From: JAWVZU01 sp033722075
GTDB lineage: Bacteria; Pseudomonadota; Gammaproteobacteria; Xanthomonadales; SZUA-38
Assembly: GCA_033722075.1 (NCBI GenBank)
Contig: JAWVZU010000173.1
Coordinates: forward strand, 1-8,582
Length of the DNA: 8,582 nt
Direction: 5' to 3'
Shown: piece after piece, positions 1 through 7,055 of the stretch
Position numbering within the stretch: position 1 is the first letter of the stretch
Layout of the letters: every line of letters begins with the position of its first letter
Position numbers and translations under genes: made by a program
Notes under the pieces: generated by a model
What the model was told of the DNA's origin: nothing
The model's input: the letters and a program-made list of their open reading frames with translations, nothing else
Databases searched by the model: none

Positions 1-900
1 CCGGGCCGACTCCGGCTTGATCTCGGGTTCCGGGTTGGCCAGGGCCAGGATGATCGGCTGCTCGGCCATCTTCTTGACCATCGCCGGCTTGAGAATTCCC
101 CCGACCGACACGCCGAGAAAGATGTCCGCCCCTTCGATCACATCGACGAGTTTCCGGGCTTCCGTCTCCTGCGCATAGCGCGTCTTGGCATCGCCCTCGT
201 GGAGGTCCGGGCGTCCCTTGTAGACGACCCCGTCGCGGTCGGTCAGAGTAATGTGCTCGCGCCGCATACCCAGCCCGACAAGCAGATCGAGGCAGGCCAT
301 GCCGGCCGCGCCCGCCCCGGAGGTGACGAGACGAACGTCCTCGATCGCCTTGTCTACGATGTGCAGCGCGTTGAGGATCGCCGCCGCCGCGATGATGGCC
401 GTTCCATGCTGATCGTCGTGAAAGACCGGAATGTTCATCCGCTCCTTGAGTTTCTGCTCGACGATGAAGCACTCGGGGGCCTTGATGTCCTCCAGGTTGA
501 TGCCGCCGAAGGTGGGCTCGAGGGAGGCGATGATATCGACCAGCTTTTCCGGGTCCTTCTGGTCGATCTCGATATCGAATACGTCGATGCCGGCGAACTT
601 CTTGAACAATACCGCCTTGCCTTCCATGACCGGCTTGGCCGCCAGCGGGCCGATGTCGCCAAGCCCCAGCACCGCGGTTCCGTTGGTCACGACAGCCACG
701 AGGTTCGAACGAATCGTATAGCGAGACGCCGTGGCCGGATCGTCCGCAATCGCCCGGGAGGCGGCGGCCACCCCCGGGGAGTAGGCCAGCGCCAGGTCGT
801 TCTGGGTCGTGAGTGCCTTGGTCGGCGCGACCGTGAGCTTTCCGGGAGTCGGTTGTTCGTGGTACTCGAGCGCCTTGGCGCCCAGCTTCGTATCAGACAT
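1..900 (-). CDS. maeB: NADP-dependent malic enzyme, MaeB type (3' end cut by window edge)
   Basis: Malic enzyme decarboxylates L-malate to pyruvate with reduction of NAD(P)+, in the cytoplasm, linking the TCA cycle to pyruvate and supplying NADPH. The frame starts at an ATG (MSDTKLGAKALEYH) and runs 300 codons without a stop to the left edge, so the C-terminus is missing. Seen: AYSPGVA near residue 39 with the likely catalytic Tyr40; MEGKAVLFK with the likely catalytic Lys95; FGGINLEDI at 131-139 with metal-binding Glu137/Asp138; HDDQHGTA at 161-168; and the Rossmann motif GAGAAG at 195-200, followed by ALANPEPEI near 286-294. The N-terminal GKLTVAPTK resembles the long bacterial MaeB class, which carries a phosphotransacetylase-like C-terminal domain of about 320 residues; whether it is present here lies outside the window. 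NADP rather than NAD use comes from family resemblance, not from a residue I can prove. No clear Shine-Dalgarno precedes the ATG. It lies 95 bp after fba, beyond a strong hairpin. Confidence 0.95.
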   Translation of the reverse strand, partial: MSDTKLGAKALEYHEQPTPGKLTVAPTKALTTQNDLALAYSPGVAAASRAIADDPATASRYTIRSNLVAVVTNGTAVLGLGDIGPLAAKPVMEGKAVLFKKFAGIDVFDIEIDQKDPEKLVDIIASLEPTFGGINLEDIKAPECFIVEQKLKERMNIPVFHDDQHGTAIIAAAAILNALHIVDKAIEDVRLVTSGAGAAGMACLDLLVGLGMRREHITLTDRDGVVYKGRPDLHEGDAKTRYAQETEARKLVDVIEGADIFLGVSVGGILKPAMVKKMAEQPIILALANPEPEIKPESAR

Positions 901-939
901 GGATTGCGGTGCTCTGAGTTCTCAGGCGGGGAATCCGAC

Positions 940-973
940 GCCCGGTGCCGGCAATGAACGTCCGACACCGGGC
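940..973 (-). terminator. Strong inverted repeat between fba and maeB, possible terminator or mRNA 3'-end stabiliser
   Basis: Two 12-base arms (940-951 and 962-973) flank a 10-base loop, starting 23 bp after the fba stop codon. In minus-strand RNA they form GCCCGGUGUCGG paired with CCGGCACCGGGC, with one G-U wobble and two possible further wobbles at the base. In plus-strand RNA the same position is a C-A mismatch, so the structure favours the minus strand, in the direction of the operon. No run of U follows the 3' arm, so it is not a textbook intrinsic terminator. It could instead protect the 3' end of the operon transcript, or bind a protein as DNA. Confidence 0.5.
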
Positions 974-995
974 ACGGGTCAGGTGACCGGCGAGG

Positions 996-2012
996 TCAGT
1001 CGTCCATCGATCGTGCGTATTGCCCGGTCGCCGCAAGGCCGTTGCACTTGGCGCGATGGGCCAGGACCTCCTGGGCCTTGCTGTTGTCGGCCACCGGATT
1101 CTCCCCGAAGGCCATCAGTGAACCGTGCTGCAGCGCGCGACCGTAGGAGAAGGACAGGGGCCAGGGATGCGGGCCCATTCGGTTCATCTCGTTCAGGTGC
1201 TCGGTTGCCTGGACCTCGGTTTGTCCACCGGACAAAAAGACCACACCGGCACAGGCCGCCGGCACCGCGTTGTACAGGCACTGCACGGTTGCTTCGGCGA
1301 CGTCGGTCACGGAAGCCTGATCGGGGCACTGATCGCCGGAAATCACCATGGAAGCCTTCAGGACCGTACCTTCCAGCAGCACATTCTGCTCGTACAACTG
1401 ATCGAACAGGGCCCGCAGCGTGGCCTCGGTAACCGTGTAACTTGTTTCGAGATCGTGGGTCCCGTTCATGAGCACTTCCGGCTCGACGATCGGCACCAGG
1501 TCGTTTTCCTGGCAAAGAGCTGCGTACCGCGCCAGCGCATGGGCGTTGCCGTTCACGCAGGCGGTCGTGGGAATTCCGTCACCGATGGTGATCACGGCCC
1601 GCCACTTCGCGAAACGCGCACCGAGTTCGCGATATTCGGCCAGCCGTTCACGCAGCCCGTCCAGGCCCTCGGTGATCTTCTCGCCCGGGTGACCCGCCAG
1701 GTTCTTGGCTCCCTTGTCCACCTTGATTCCGGGAATGATGTTCTGGGCTACGCAGACGTCGACCAGCTTGCGCCCGTCGGTGGCGCTCTGCCGCAAGGTC
1801 TCGTCAAACAGGATTGCACCCGAGATGTATTCTCCGAGACCGGGCGTCGTCAGCAGCATTTGCCGATAATTGCGTCGGTTGTCCTCGGTCGACTCGAGCT
1901 TGATCTGGTCGAAGCGCTTCTTGATGGTGCCGGAACTCTCGTCGATGGCCAGAATGCCCTCGCCCTCGGCGACCATCGCCTGCGCAGTTTCCTGCAGTTG
2001 CTCAACGTTCAT
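996..2012 (-). CDS. fba: Fructose-bisphosphate aldolase, class I (Schiff-base type)
   Basis: The enzyme reversibly joins dihydroxyacetone phosphate and glyceraldehyde-3-phosphate into fructose-1,6-bisphosphate in the cytoplasm. The 338-residue protein has the features of the animal/plant-like class I family: LAIDESSGT with Asp24 (equivalent of muscle Asp33), ARFAKWR with Lys136 (muscle Lys146), PIVEPEV with Glu177 and Glu179, the Schiff-base lysine Lys219 in GTVLKASMV, and FLSGGQ at 259-264. The metal-binding histidine motifs of class II enzymes are absent. The length is somewhat below the roughly 363 residues of muscle aldolase, and the C-terminal tail ends in SMDD rather than the terminal Tyr of the animal enzymes. 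The start is well supported by a Shine-Dalgarno GGAGGA 8 bases upstream. The ATG overlaps the stop of the preceding HAD gene (ATGA), so translation is probably coupled. It is the last gene of the tkt-gap-pgk-HAD-fba operon. Confidence 0.96.
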   Translation of the reverse strand: MNVEQLQETAQAMVAEGEGILAIDESSGTIKKRFDQIKLESTEDNRRNYRQMLLTTPGLGEYISGAILFDETLRQSATDGRKLVDVCVAQNIIPGIKVDKGAKNLAGHPGEKITEGLDGLRERLAEYRELGARFAKWRAVITIGDGIPTTACVNGNAHALARYAALCQENDLVPIVEPEVLMNGTHDLETSYTVTEATLRALFDQLYEQNVLLEGTVLKASMVISGDQCPDQASVTDVAEATVQCLYNAVPAACAGVVFLSGGQTEVQATEHLNEMNRMGPHPWPLSFSYGRALQHGSLMAFGENPVADNSKAQEVLAHRAKCNGLAATGQYARSMDD

Positions 2013-2674
2013 CGGTTTGTTCCTCCGGTAATCATCTGCTCAATGGTAACAATCAGTTCAAGCGGGCGCGAAACCACATGGTCCGCGCCTGCACGCAACA
2101 ATTCTGCCCGACTGCCGAAGCCCCACAGCACGCCGACGGATGCGATCCCGCAGGCGAGAGCACCGTCAACGTCATGGCGACGGTCGCCGATCATCACTGC
2201 GGCCGAGGCAGGGATATCGCCGTCCTCGACGCAATACCGGATCAACTCCGCCTTGCCGGTCCGTCGGCCGTCCAACTCGCTGCCGAATACGCCTTCGAAC
2301 CAGCGGTCCAGCCCGAAGTGCTCCACGATGCGCGACGCGAAAACCTGGGGCTTCGAGGTCACGACCCGGCATCGCGCACCCAACCCGGCCAGGTCACTCA
2401 GAAGCTCCGGCATCTCCGGCACGAGCTCATTCTCGCGCCAGCCTATTTCATCGAAGCGTTCCCGGTAGGCGCCCAAGGCCCGCTCCGCGTCCAGGTGGGT
2501 CCCGAGCGCCTGGTGAAACGACTCCTGCAGCGGCGGCCCGATCCAGCCGCGCAATTCGGCGCGGTCAGGAGCACGGCGGCCAAGGCTGTGGAAGGCATGC
2601 TCGATGCAGGCAACAATGCCGGCTTGCGGGTTGGTCAGCGTGCCATCCAGATCGAACAGGCAAACCGGCTTCAT
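2009..2674 (-). CDS. HAD-superfamily phosphatase, phosphoglycolate phosphatase-like (HAD_2, C1 cap)
   Basis: A 221-residue soluble hydrolase with all four HAD motifs: FDLDGTLT with nucleophile Asp8 and acid/base Asp10; VVTSKP with Thr106/Ser107; Lys141 in TGKAELI; and GDRRHDV with metal-binding Asp164 and Asp168. Residues about 14-85 form the C1 helical cap, including IGPPLQESF. The family contains phosphoglycolate phosphatases (Gph/CbbZ), 5'-nucleotidases and sugar-phosphate phosphatases, and sequence alone does not fix the substrate. The operon suggests a glycolytic or pentose-phosphate intermediate, or repair of a side product; this is inference. The reading frame stays open upstream into pgk, but homology begins at MKPVCLFDLDG, so the ATG at 2674 is chosen. 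It lies 10 bases after the pgk stop and has no Shine-Dalgarno of its own, which points to translational coupling. A GTG one codon upstream is an alternative. The stop overlaps the fba start by 4 bases. Confidence 0.88.
   Translation of the reverse strand: MKPVCLFDLDGTLTNPQAGIVACIEHAFHSLGRRAPDRAELRGWIGPPLQESFHQALGTHLDAERALGAYRERFDEIGWRENELVPEMPELLSDLAGLGARCRVVTSKPQVFASRIVEHFGLDRWFEGVFGSELDGRRTGKAELIRYCVEDGDIPASAAVMIGDRRHDVDGALACGIASVGVLWGFGSRAELLRAGADHVVSRPLELIVTIEQMITGGTNR
2013..2026 (-). promoter_or_regulatory. Ribosome binding site of fba, inside the 3' end of the HAD gene
   Basis: GGAGGA at 2026-2021, then an 8-base spacer to the fba ATG. It is the best Shine-Dalgarno in the window and lies within the last codons of the upstream gene. 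It fixes the fba start and suggests that aldolase is translated efficiently, with or without coupling. Confidence 0.8.
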
Positions 2675-2684
2675 CACAAACCGG

Positions 2685-3854
2685 TCAACTACGCGCCTCC
2701 AGGGCCGCCACCGCCGGCAGTTTCTTGCCCTCCACGAACTCCAGAAACGCGCCGCCGCCGGTCGAAATATAGGAGATTCCTTCCCCAACGCCGAACCGGT
2801 CGATCGCTGCAAGCGTATCCCCGCCACCGGCGATGGAGAACGCCTTGCTGTCTGCAATGGCCCTGGCCAGCGCTTCCGTTCCCGCAGCAAACCCCGGAAA
2901 CTCGAAAACGCCAAGCGGACCATTCCAGAGGACCGTCCGGGCGTCGGCAACCAGGCCACCAAGGCGAGCGAGCGTTTCCGGCCCCAGATCGAGGATCAGT
3001 TCGTCCGCGGCCACCTCGGATACGGGCTTCACCGTCGCCTCTGCGTCCGCTGAAAATTCCGTGGCAACGACGACATCCTCGGGGATCGGGATTTCGCCAC
3101 CGGCCGCGCGGACCTTCTCGATCAGGCGCTGCGAGTCCGGAACAAGGTCAGGCTCATGCAACGACTTTCCGATCGGGTAGCCGGCCGCCTTGATGAAGGT
3201 ATTCGCGATACCACCGCCGACGATGATCTGATCGGCGAGATCGGTCAGCTTCTCGAGCACGCTCAGCTTGGACGAAACCTTGGCGCCCCCGACGACCGCA
3301 ACCATCGGTTTGGCCGGTTGATCCAGCGCCCGGCCAAGCGCAGTGAGTTCGCCCATGAGCAGCGGACCCGCCACGGCCTCAGGCGCAAAGCGCGCCACGC
3401 CATGGGTCGAGGCCTGGGCCCGGTGCGCCGTCCCGAAGGCATCCATGACGAACACGTCGCAGAGGGCTGCCATGCGCCGGGCGAGCGCTTCGTCGTCGGC
3501 TTTTTCACCCACGTTGAAGCGGACGTTCTCGCAGACCACCAATTGCCCTGGCTGGACGTCGACGCCATCCAGCCATTGCTCCGCGAAGCCAACATCGATG
3601 CCGAGGTGCCGACCCACCGCTTCAGCAACGGGTCGCAGCGAAAACTGCGGGTCGTACTCGCCCTCGGTCGGCCGGCCGAGATGCGACATGACCATGACCG
3701 CCGCACCACGATCCAGGGCAGCTTTCAGCGTCGGGATGGCGGCCCGGATCCGCTGGTCGTTGCCGACCCGGCCACCGTCCATGGGCACGTTGAGGTCTTC
3801 CCGGATCAGGACCCGCTTGCCGCGCAGGTCCAGATCGTCCATCTGTTTAAGCAT
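2685..3854 (-). CDS. pgk: Phosphoglycerate kinase
   Basis: PGK transfers phosphate between 1,3-bisphosphoglycerate and ADP, giving 3-phosphoglycerate and ATP; it runs in reverse in gluconeogenesis or the Calvin cycle. The 389-residue monomer has the usual bacterial length. Seen: VLIREDLNVP at 15-24 and SHLGRP at 57-62 (N-lobe phosphoglycerate site), ENVRFNVGE around 109-117, DAFGTAHR at 138-145, VVGGAKVSSK at 187-196 (hinge and nucleotide lobe), NGPLGVFEFP at 311-320, and the nucleotide loop AGGGDT at 342-347 followed by STGGGAFLEF at 364-373. The family's Arg-Val-Asp near residue 18 reads Arg-Glu-Asp, as I recall for other gammaproteobacterial PGKs. The ATG at 3854 (MLKQMDDLDL) lies 4 bases after the gap stop and has no visible Shine-Dalgarno, so coupling to gap is likely. 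Met5 is a less likely start. Confidence 0.97.
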   Translation of the reverse strand: MLKQMDDLDLRGKRVLIREDLNVPMDGGRVGNDQRIRAAIPTLKAALDRGAAVMVMSHLGRPTEGEYDPQFSLRPVAEAVGRHLGIDVGFAEQWLDGVDVQPGQLVVCENVRFNVGEKADDEALARRMAALCDVFVMDAFGTAHRAQASTHGVARFAPEAVAGPLLMGELTALGRALDQPAKPMVAVVGGAKVSSKLSVLEKLTDLADQIIVGGGIANTFIKAAGYPIGKSLHEPDLVPDSQRLIEKVRAAGGEIPIPEDVVVATEFSADAEATVKPVSEVAADELILDLGPETLARLGGLVADARTVLWNGPLGVFEFPGFAAGTEALARAIADSKAFSIAGGGDTLAAIDRFGVGEGISYISTGGGAFLEFVEGKKLPAVAALEARS

Positions 3855-3858
3855 GGCG

Positions 3859-4869
3859 TCAGCCGAGTTCGGCCATGTACTTGGCCGTATCCAGCATCCG
3901 GTTCGAGAACCCCCACTCGTTGTCGTACCAGGCGAGGACCTTGACCAGCTTGCCCATGACCTTGGTCAGACCTGCGTCATAGGTGGACGACACGGAACTG
4001 TGGTTGAAGTCGATCGAAACCAGCGGCTTGTCGTTGTAGGCAAGCACTCCCTTAAGCGGACCTTCCGCTGCCGCCTTGAGGACCCGGTCGATTTCTTCCT
4101 TGCTCGTTTCGCGCGATGCGACAAAGGTGAGGTCGACCACCGAGACGTTGATCGTCGGCACCCGCATGGCAAAGCCGTCCAGCTTGCCATTGAGTTCCGG
4201 AAGCACCAGCCCCACGGCCGCCGCCGCACCGGTCTTGGTCGGAATCTGCGACATGGTTGCCGACCGTGCGCGGCGCAGGTCCTTGTGGAACACGTCGGTG
4301 AGGACCTGGTCGTTGGTATACGCGTGGATGGTCGTCATCAGTCCGCTCTCGAGACCGATGGTATCGTTCAGCGGCTTCACCAGCGGCGCCAGGCAGTTGG
4401 TCGTGCAGGACGCGTTGGAGACCAGCTTGTGCTCCGGCTTCAACGTGTCGTGATTCACGCCGAAGACCACCGTATTGTCGATGTCCCCGCCGGCGGGCGC
4501 GGAGAGCAGGACCTTCTTTGCGCCGGCCTGCAGGTGCATCCCGGCTTTCTCGCGGGTCCGGAACAACCCGGTGCATTCCATCACCACGTCGACACCCAGG
4601 TCGCCCCAGGGCAGCTTGGCCGGGTCGCGTTCCGCGAACACCCGAAGCCGGTCGCCGTTGACGACCAGATCCTCGCCATCGACCTCTACCGTGCCCGGAA
4701 AACGCCCGTGCGCCGTATCGTACTGGGTCAGGTGAGCGTTGGTGTCAGGATCGCCCAGATCATTGATGGCGACGACGTCGAACTCGTCCCGGCGGTTGTT
4801 CTCGTGGATCGCCCGCAGAACGTTGCGACCGATGCGTCCGTAGCCGTTGATGCCGATCTTAATTGCCAT
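3859..4869 (-). CDS. gap: Glyceraldehyde-3-phosphate dehydrogenase, type I
   Basis: GAPDH oxidatively phosphorylates glyceraldehyde-3-phosphate to 1,3-bisphosphoglycerate with NAD(P)+, as a cytoplasmic tetramer. The 336-residue protein shows the Rossmann motif GINGYGRIGRN at 6-16, INDL with Asp37 (the adenosine-ribose-binding Asp typical of NAD-using enzymes), the active-site SNASCTTNCLAP with nucleophile Cys155, His182 in TTIHAYT, and the phosphate-binding TKTGAAAAVG at 211-220. The coenzyme-contacting pair that is Leu-Pro in the Bacillus NAD enzyme is Val193-Phe194 here (TDVFHKD), so strict NAD use should not be assumed. It is GAPDH rather than erythrose-4-phosphate dehydrogenase by overall motif agreement, although Epd is a close paralogue often found next to tkt and pgk. 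A GAGGA Shine-Dalgarno 5 bases upstream supports the start. tkt lies 96 bp upstream and pgk starts 4 bp downstream. Confidence 0.95.
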   Translation of the reverse strand: MAIKIGINGYGRIGRNVLRAIHENNRRDEFDVVAINDLGDPDTNAHLTQYDTAHGRFPGTVEVDGEDLVVNGDRLRVFAERDPAKLPWGDLGVDVVMECTGLFRTREKAGMHLQAGAKKVLLSAPAGGDIDNTVVFGVNHDTLKPEHKLVSNASCTTNCLAPLVKPLNDTIGLESGLMTTIHAYTNDQVLTDVFHKDLRRARSATMSQIPTKTGAAAAVGLVLPELNGKLDGFAMRVPTINVSVVDLTFVASRETSKEEIDRVLKAAAEGPLKGVLAYNDKPLVSIDFNHSSVSSTYDAGLTKVMGKLVKVLAWYDNEWGFSNRMLDTAKYMAELG

Positions 4870-4879
4870 ATTGGTCCTC
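4870..4879 (-). promoter_or_regulatory. Ribosome binding site of gap
   Basis: GAGGA at 4879-4875, within AAGGCGAGGA, is 5 bases from the gap ATG. It supports that start. The rest of the 96-bp gap after tkt (4880-4965) shows no convincing promoter pair and no terminator hairpin, which fits read-through from tkt. Confidence 0.7.
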
Positions 4880-4965
4880 GCCTTTTGAGTTCTTGATTGA
4901 AATTCGTCCCGGATATTGCCCGAGTCCTGTGAACGCCGTGTTGCGCTCGGTCAAATGCGGTTCCG

Positions 4966-6996
4966 CTAGACTTGTTTCCACTGGCGTCCGGCTGCCGAAC
5001 GCTCGATGGTGCGGCGCACCGCGTCGACGACCGCGGCGCTCGTAAACCCGAAGGTCTCGAAGAGTTCCGGCGCAGGAGCCGATGCGCCGAAGCGATCGAT
5101 ACCGACGACCTCGCCGTCCAGCCCCACGTACTTGTACCATCCGCCGGACGCCCCGGCTTCCACGGCCACCCGCGCGCGAACCGCTTCGGGCAGTACCGTT
5201 TCCCGATACTCTGCATCCTGCTGATCGAAGGCCGTGGTGCTGGGCATGGAGATCACCCGGACCTCGACACCGTCATCAGCCAGCGTTTCTGCCGCGCTCA
5301 TCGCCAGCCCCACCTCCGAGCCGGTCGCGATGATCAGCGCATCGGGCGCACCATCCGTCTCTCGGAGCACGTAGCCGCCCCGGCGAATCGCTTCGACCTG
5401 CTGTTCGCTCCGCGCCTGATGGCCGAGCTTCTGGCGGCTGAACACCAAAGCAGTGGGGCCATCCCCGCGCTCGATCGCCATGCGCCAGGCGACGGCCGAT
5501 TCGACCGCATCGCAGGGCCGCCACAGCGCCAGGTTGGGCATGAGACGCAGACCGCCAAGGTGCTCGATGGGCTGATGGGTGGGTCCATCCTCACCGAGCC
5601 CGATGGAGTCGTGGGTGTAGATGTGGATGGAACGCGTCGGGATCAGCGCCGCCATCCGCAATGCGTTGCGGGCATAGTCCGAGAAGACCAGGAATGTCGC
5701 CGTGTAGGGCAGAAAACCACCGTGCAGCGCCAGGCCGTTTGCGATGGCCGTCATACCGAACTCGCGCACCCCGAAATAGATGTAATTGCCGCCCTCGCCC
5801 GCCTTCAATACGTCCTTCGAACCCGACCAGATCGTGTTGTTCGATCCGGCAAGGTCCGCCGATCCGCCGATCAGCTCCGGGAGCATCGGTGCCATCGCCT
5901 CCAGCGCCATCTGCGACGCCTTGCGGGTGGCGACTTCCGGGCCCTCCCCCTGCAGTTTCTCGGCAAATGCAGCAGCATGCTCGGAGAATCCTTCCGGCAA
6001 GCCACCGGTGAGGCGGCGCTGGAATTCAGCCGCTTCGGCGGGAAAGGCAGATTCGTAGGCGGCAAAGCGCTCGTTCCAGTCGGCCTGGCTCTCGCCGCCG
6101 GTCTCCCGCGCATCCCAGCCGGCGCGGATGTCGTCGGGGATCTCGAACGGCGGGAAGTCCCAACCCAGTTCCCGACGCGCCGCGGCCACTTCGTTCTCGC
6201 CGAGCGGGGCCCCATGGGTGGAGGCGCTGCCCTGCTTGTTGGGCGAGCCGAAACCGATGATGGTCTTGCAGCAGATCAGGCTCGGGCGATCGGTCTCTTC
6301 GCGCGCGGCGGCGATGGCAGCACTCACAGCCTCAGGATCATGGCCGTCGACACGATCGATCACATGCCAGCCGTAGGCTTCGAAGCGGCGCCGCGTGTCG
6401 TCCGTGAACCAACCCTCGACCTCACCGTCGATCGATATGCCGTTGTCATCGTAAAGCGCGATCAGCTTGCCCAGCTGCAGCGTTCCCGCCAGCGAACACA
6501 CTTCATGGCTGATGCCTTCCATGAGGCACCCGTCACCGAGGAAAGCATAAGTGTAGTGATCAACAATCGTATGTCCGGGGCGGTTGAACTGCTTCGCGGC
6601 GACCTTCTCTGCGAGGGCCATACCGACGGCATTGCCGAGACCCTGACCCAGCGGACCGGTGGTGGTCTCGATTCCCGGGGCTTCCCGGTATTCCGGATGC
6701 CCGGGCGTCTTCGAATGCAACTGTCGGAAGTTCCTCAGCTCCTCGATGCTCAGGTCATAACCGGTCAGGTGGAGGACCGCGTAGGCCAGCATGGAACCAT
6801 GGCCATTGGACAGAACGACCCGATCCCGATCCGGCCACTCGGGGTCGGCCGGATTATGTTTCAGGTAATCGTTCCAGAGGACTTCCGCGATGTCGGCCAT
6901 ACCCATGGGCATTCCGGGGTGACCGCTGTTGGCAGCCTGTACCGCGTCCATGGCGAGGGCGCGAACGGCGTCGGCAAGCTTGCGTCTGCTGGGCAT
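4966..6996 (-). CDS. tkt: Transketolase
   Basis: Transketolase moves two-carbon ketol units between sugar phosphates using thiamine diphosphate (ThDP) and a divalent metal. It serves the non-oxidative pentose-phosphate pathway and, where present, the Calvin cycle. Counting from the ATG at 6996 (MPSRRKLADAVRALAMD) it has 676 residues, close to the usual 660-670. Seen in order: SGHPGMPMG with His26; NGHGS with His66; TTGPLGQGLGNAVG at 112-125; the ThDP/metal motif from GDG (154-156, Asp155) to Asn185; STHGAPLG with His261; the pyrimidine domain with catalytic Glu412 in VREFGM; DSIGLGEDGPTHQP at 463-476 with His474; and the C-terminal domain with GIDRFGASAPAPELF near 632-646. The open frame extends 14 codons further to a TTG, but the ATG matches the family N-terminus, so it is preferred. 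Neither start has a strong Shine-Dalgarno. It is probably the first gene of the sugar-phosphate operon. Confidence 0.97.
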   Translation of the reverse strand: MPSRRKLADAVRALAMDAVQAANSGHPGMPMGMADIAEVLWNDYLKHNPADPEWPDRDRVVLSNGHGSMLAYAVLHLTGYDLSIEELRNFRQLHSKTPGHPEYREAPGIETTTGPLGQGLGNAVGMALAEKVAAKQFNRPGHTIVDHYTYAFLGDGCLMEGISHEVCSLAGTLQLGKLIALYDDNGISIDGEVEGWFTDDTRRRFEAYGWHVIDRVDGHDPEAVSAAIAAAREETDRPSLICCKTIIGFGSPNKQGSASTHGAPLGENEVAAARRELGWDFPPFEIPDDIRAGWDARETGGESQADWNERFAAYESAFPAEAAEFQRRLTGGLPEGFSEHAAAFAEKLQGEGPEVATRKASQMALEAMAPMLPELIGGSADLAGSNNTIWSGSKDVLKAGEGGNYIYFGVREFGMTAIANGLALHGGFLPYTATFLVFSDYARNALRMAALIPTRSIHIYTHDSIGLGEDGPTHQPIEHLGGLRLMPNLALWRPCDAVESAVAWRMAIERGDGPTALVFSRQKLGHQARSEQQVEAIRRGGYVLRETDGAPDALIIATGSEVGLAMSAAETLADDGVEVRVISMPSTTAFDQQDAEYRETVLPEAVRARVAVEAGASGGWYKYVGLDGEVVGIDRFGASAPAPELFETFGFTSAAVVDAVRRTIERSAAGRQWKQV

Positions 6997-7026
6997 CAAA
7001 TCAAATCGCTTGGGAGGCGGCGCGCA

Positions 7027-7055
7027 ATTGTCTCGCAAACCGGCCGAAGATCCAA
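7027..7055 (-). promoter_or_regulatory. Candidate sigma-70 promoter for tkt
   Basis: TTGGAT at 7055-7050 and GACAAT at 7032-7027 are separated by 17 bases. They match the consensus -35 at 3 of 6 positions and the -10 at 4 of 6. Transcription would begin near 7020, leaving a leader of about 24 bases before the ATG. It lies in the 96-bp gap after the TPR gene, where an operon promoter is expected. The match is modest and unproven. Confidence 0.3.

Noticed and set aside
199..957. A 252-codon plus-strand open frame opposite maeB
   Set aside because: The minus strand encodes a continuous malic enzyme with metal and NAD(P) motifs; the plus-strand product is a shadow.
1125..2468. A 447-codon plus-strand open frame opposite fba and the HAD gene
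   Set aside because: Antisense shadow; no domain or credible initiation site, while the minus-strand genes carry complete catalytic motifs.
2675..2962. N-terminal extension of the HAD gene overlapping pgk
   Set aside because: The extra residues are an out-of-frame reading of the pgk C-terminus, Arg-rich and without homology; the HAD fold starts at the ATG at 2674.
3343..4896. A 517-codon plus-strand open frame opposite gap and pgk
   Set aside because: Antisense shadow spanning two well-supported genes; low-complexity, Arg/His-rich product with no family signature.
4880..4965. Possible promoter or hairpin between tkt and gap (TTGACC and a CCGAG/CTCGG repeat)
   Set aside because: No -10 hexamer at suitable spacing follows TTGACC, and the 5-base arms with a 21-base loop are expected by chance.
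6997..7038. 14-residue N-terminal extension of transketolase from a TTG
   Set aside because: It uses a rare start codon, overlaps the candidate promoter region and has no family support; the ATG at 6996 gives the normal N-terminus.
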